Part shown: positions 63,577-64,000 of the stretch, in pieces
Numbering within the stretch: position 1 is the stretch's first letter
Layout of the letters: the number at the start of each line of letters is the position of its first letter
Assembly: GCA_016720595.1 (NCBI GenBank)
Contig: JADKKI010000007.1
Coordinates: forward strand, 62,001-126,000
Length of the DNA: 64,000 bases
Direction of reading: 5' to 3'
DNA from: Myxococcales bacterium
Lineage (GTDB): Bacteria > Myxococcota_A > Polyangia > Haliangiales > Haliangiaceae
Notes under the pieces: generated by a model
The model's database searches: none
What the model was told of the DNA's origin: nothing
Seen by the model: only the letters and a program-made list of their open reading frames with translations
Position numbers and translations under genes: made by a program

Positions 63577-64000
63577 ATGCGGCGCGTGCCCAAGGCGATC
63601 GTCCTCGTCGCCCTGCTCGTCGTCGCGAGCCTCGGCGCATCGCGATTCCTCGTCGGAGAATCGGCGGCGGAGCTCGAGAACCAGGTGTTCACGTCGCGCA
63701 CCGATCGGATCCGGCTGGTCGTGCCCCGCGGCTGGCGCGCGACCGATCAGCCGAGCTATCCGGGCCTCGCGCTGTGGATGATGCGGAGCCAACCTGCCGG
63801 TCAGATCGTGCTGACGTCGGAGGCCTTCACGCGCGAGCTCTACTGCTCGTGGCCGATCGCGTGTCGTAGCAGCCACGAGACCACGGCCTCGAAGTACGCC
63901 TGTGCTCTCCGCGGCAAGCTCACCGCCCAGCGGATGCGCGTGGGTCCCGTCCAGCCCGGCCCCAAGGACAACGAGGCCTCGGGCCTACCGTCGGTCTGGT
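63577..64000 (+). CDS. Exported or membrane-anchored protein, 3' partial
   Basis: At least 141 codons, open to the window edge. The first 25 residues (MRRVPKAIVLVALLVVASLG) are a signal or anchor, followed by an extracytoplasmic part with RIRLVVPRGWRATDQPSYPG and CSWPIACRSSHE (a Cys pair). Composition resembles secreted myxobacterial proteins; no family named. Confidence 0.7.
   Translation, partial: MRRVPKAIVLVALLVVASLGASRFLVGESAAELENQVFTSRTDRIRLVVPRGWRATDQPSYPGLALWMMRSQPAGQIVLTSEAFTRELYCSWPIACRSSHETTASKYACALRGKLTAQRMRVGPVQPGPKDNEASGLPSVW

Overview
High-GC (roughly 70 %), gene-dense bacterial DNA in which codon third positions are almost always G or C. The family mix points to Myxococcota (a Haliangium/Kofleriaceae-like relative is my guess): a Ser/Thr kinase fused to TolB-like and TPR regions, an AgmX/PglI-type anchored protein, many lipoproteins, a FrzE-like CheA-receiver hybrid, an ECF sigma/NrsF pair and a SWIM/MoxR/DUF5682/VWA cluster. 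No rRNA, tRNA, CRISPR array or insertion sequence was seen.

Layout. 1-1.5 kb: the end of an HNH endonuclease gene with short repeats and a hairpin, then a CPCC zinc-ribbon gene. 1.5-12.7 kb: a TonB/AgmX-like protein facing an apparent operon of a CPBP membrane protease and three consecutive, stop/start-overlapping Clp-like double-AAA+ proteins, followed by a Crp/Fnr regulator. 12.7-19.6 kb: pdxA and a signalling block (kinase, DUF3108 lipoprotein, PP2C phosphatase, atypical response regulator). 19.8-27.7 kb: clpX (with two compensating indels across Walker B), cheW-cheA, RNase R and a beta-propeller lipoprotein. 27.7-35.3 kb: small metabolic genes, ECF sigma with NrsF, an ABC-2 exporter. 35.3-39.6 kb: acyl-CoA dehydrogenase-like, PhnD-like and TusA/ferritin-like genes, then a probable selenocysteine-containing ArsC/Spx-like protein and a macrodomain hydrolase. 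39.6-47.6 kb: two lipoproteins and the five-gene SWIM/DUF5691-slot/MoxR/DUF5682/VWA operon. 47.7-57.5 kb: a molybdopterin oxidoreductase with an acyl-CoA dehydrogenase, then mixed genes. 57.5-64 kb: purD, purH, a membrane protein, a sigma-region-4-like regulator with a MerR-like partner, and the start of an exported protein cut by the window edge.

Two observations stand out. First, at least 17 starts carry a TANNNT hexamer 6-8 nt upstream of ATG/GTG, the geometry of leaderless transcripts; this also settles several start codons. Second, the gene at 38707 contains an in-frame TGA exactly where the first redox Cys of a Cys-x-x-Cys site belongs, followed by a SECIS-like hairpin. The three-AAA+ operon with a new shared N-terminal region and release-factor-like C-terminal extensions is the best candidate for an undescribed system.
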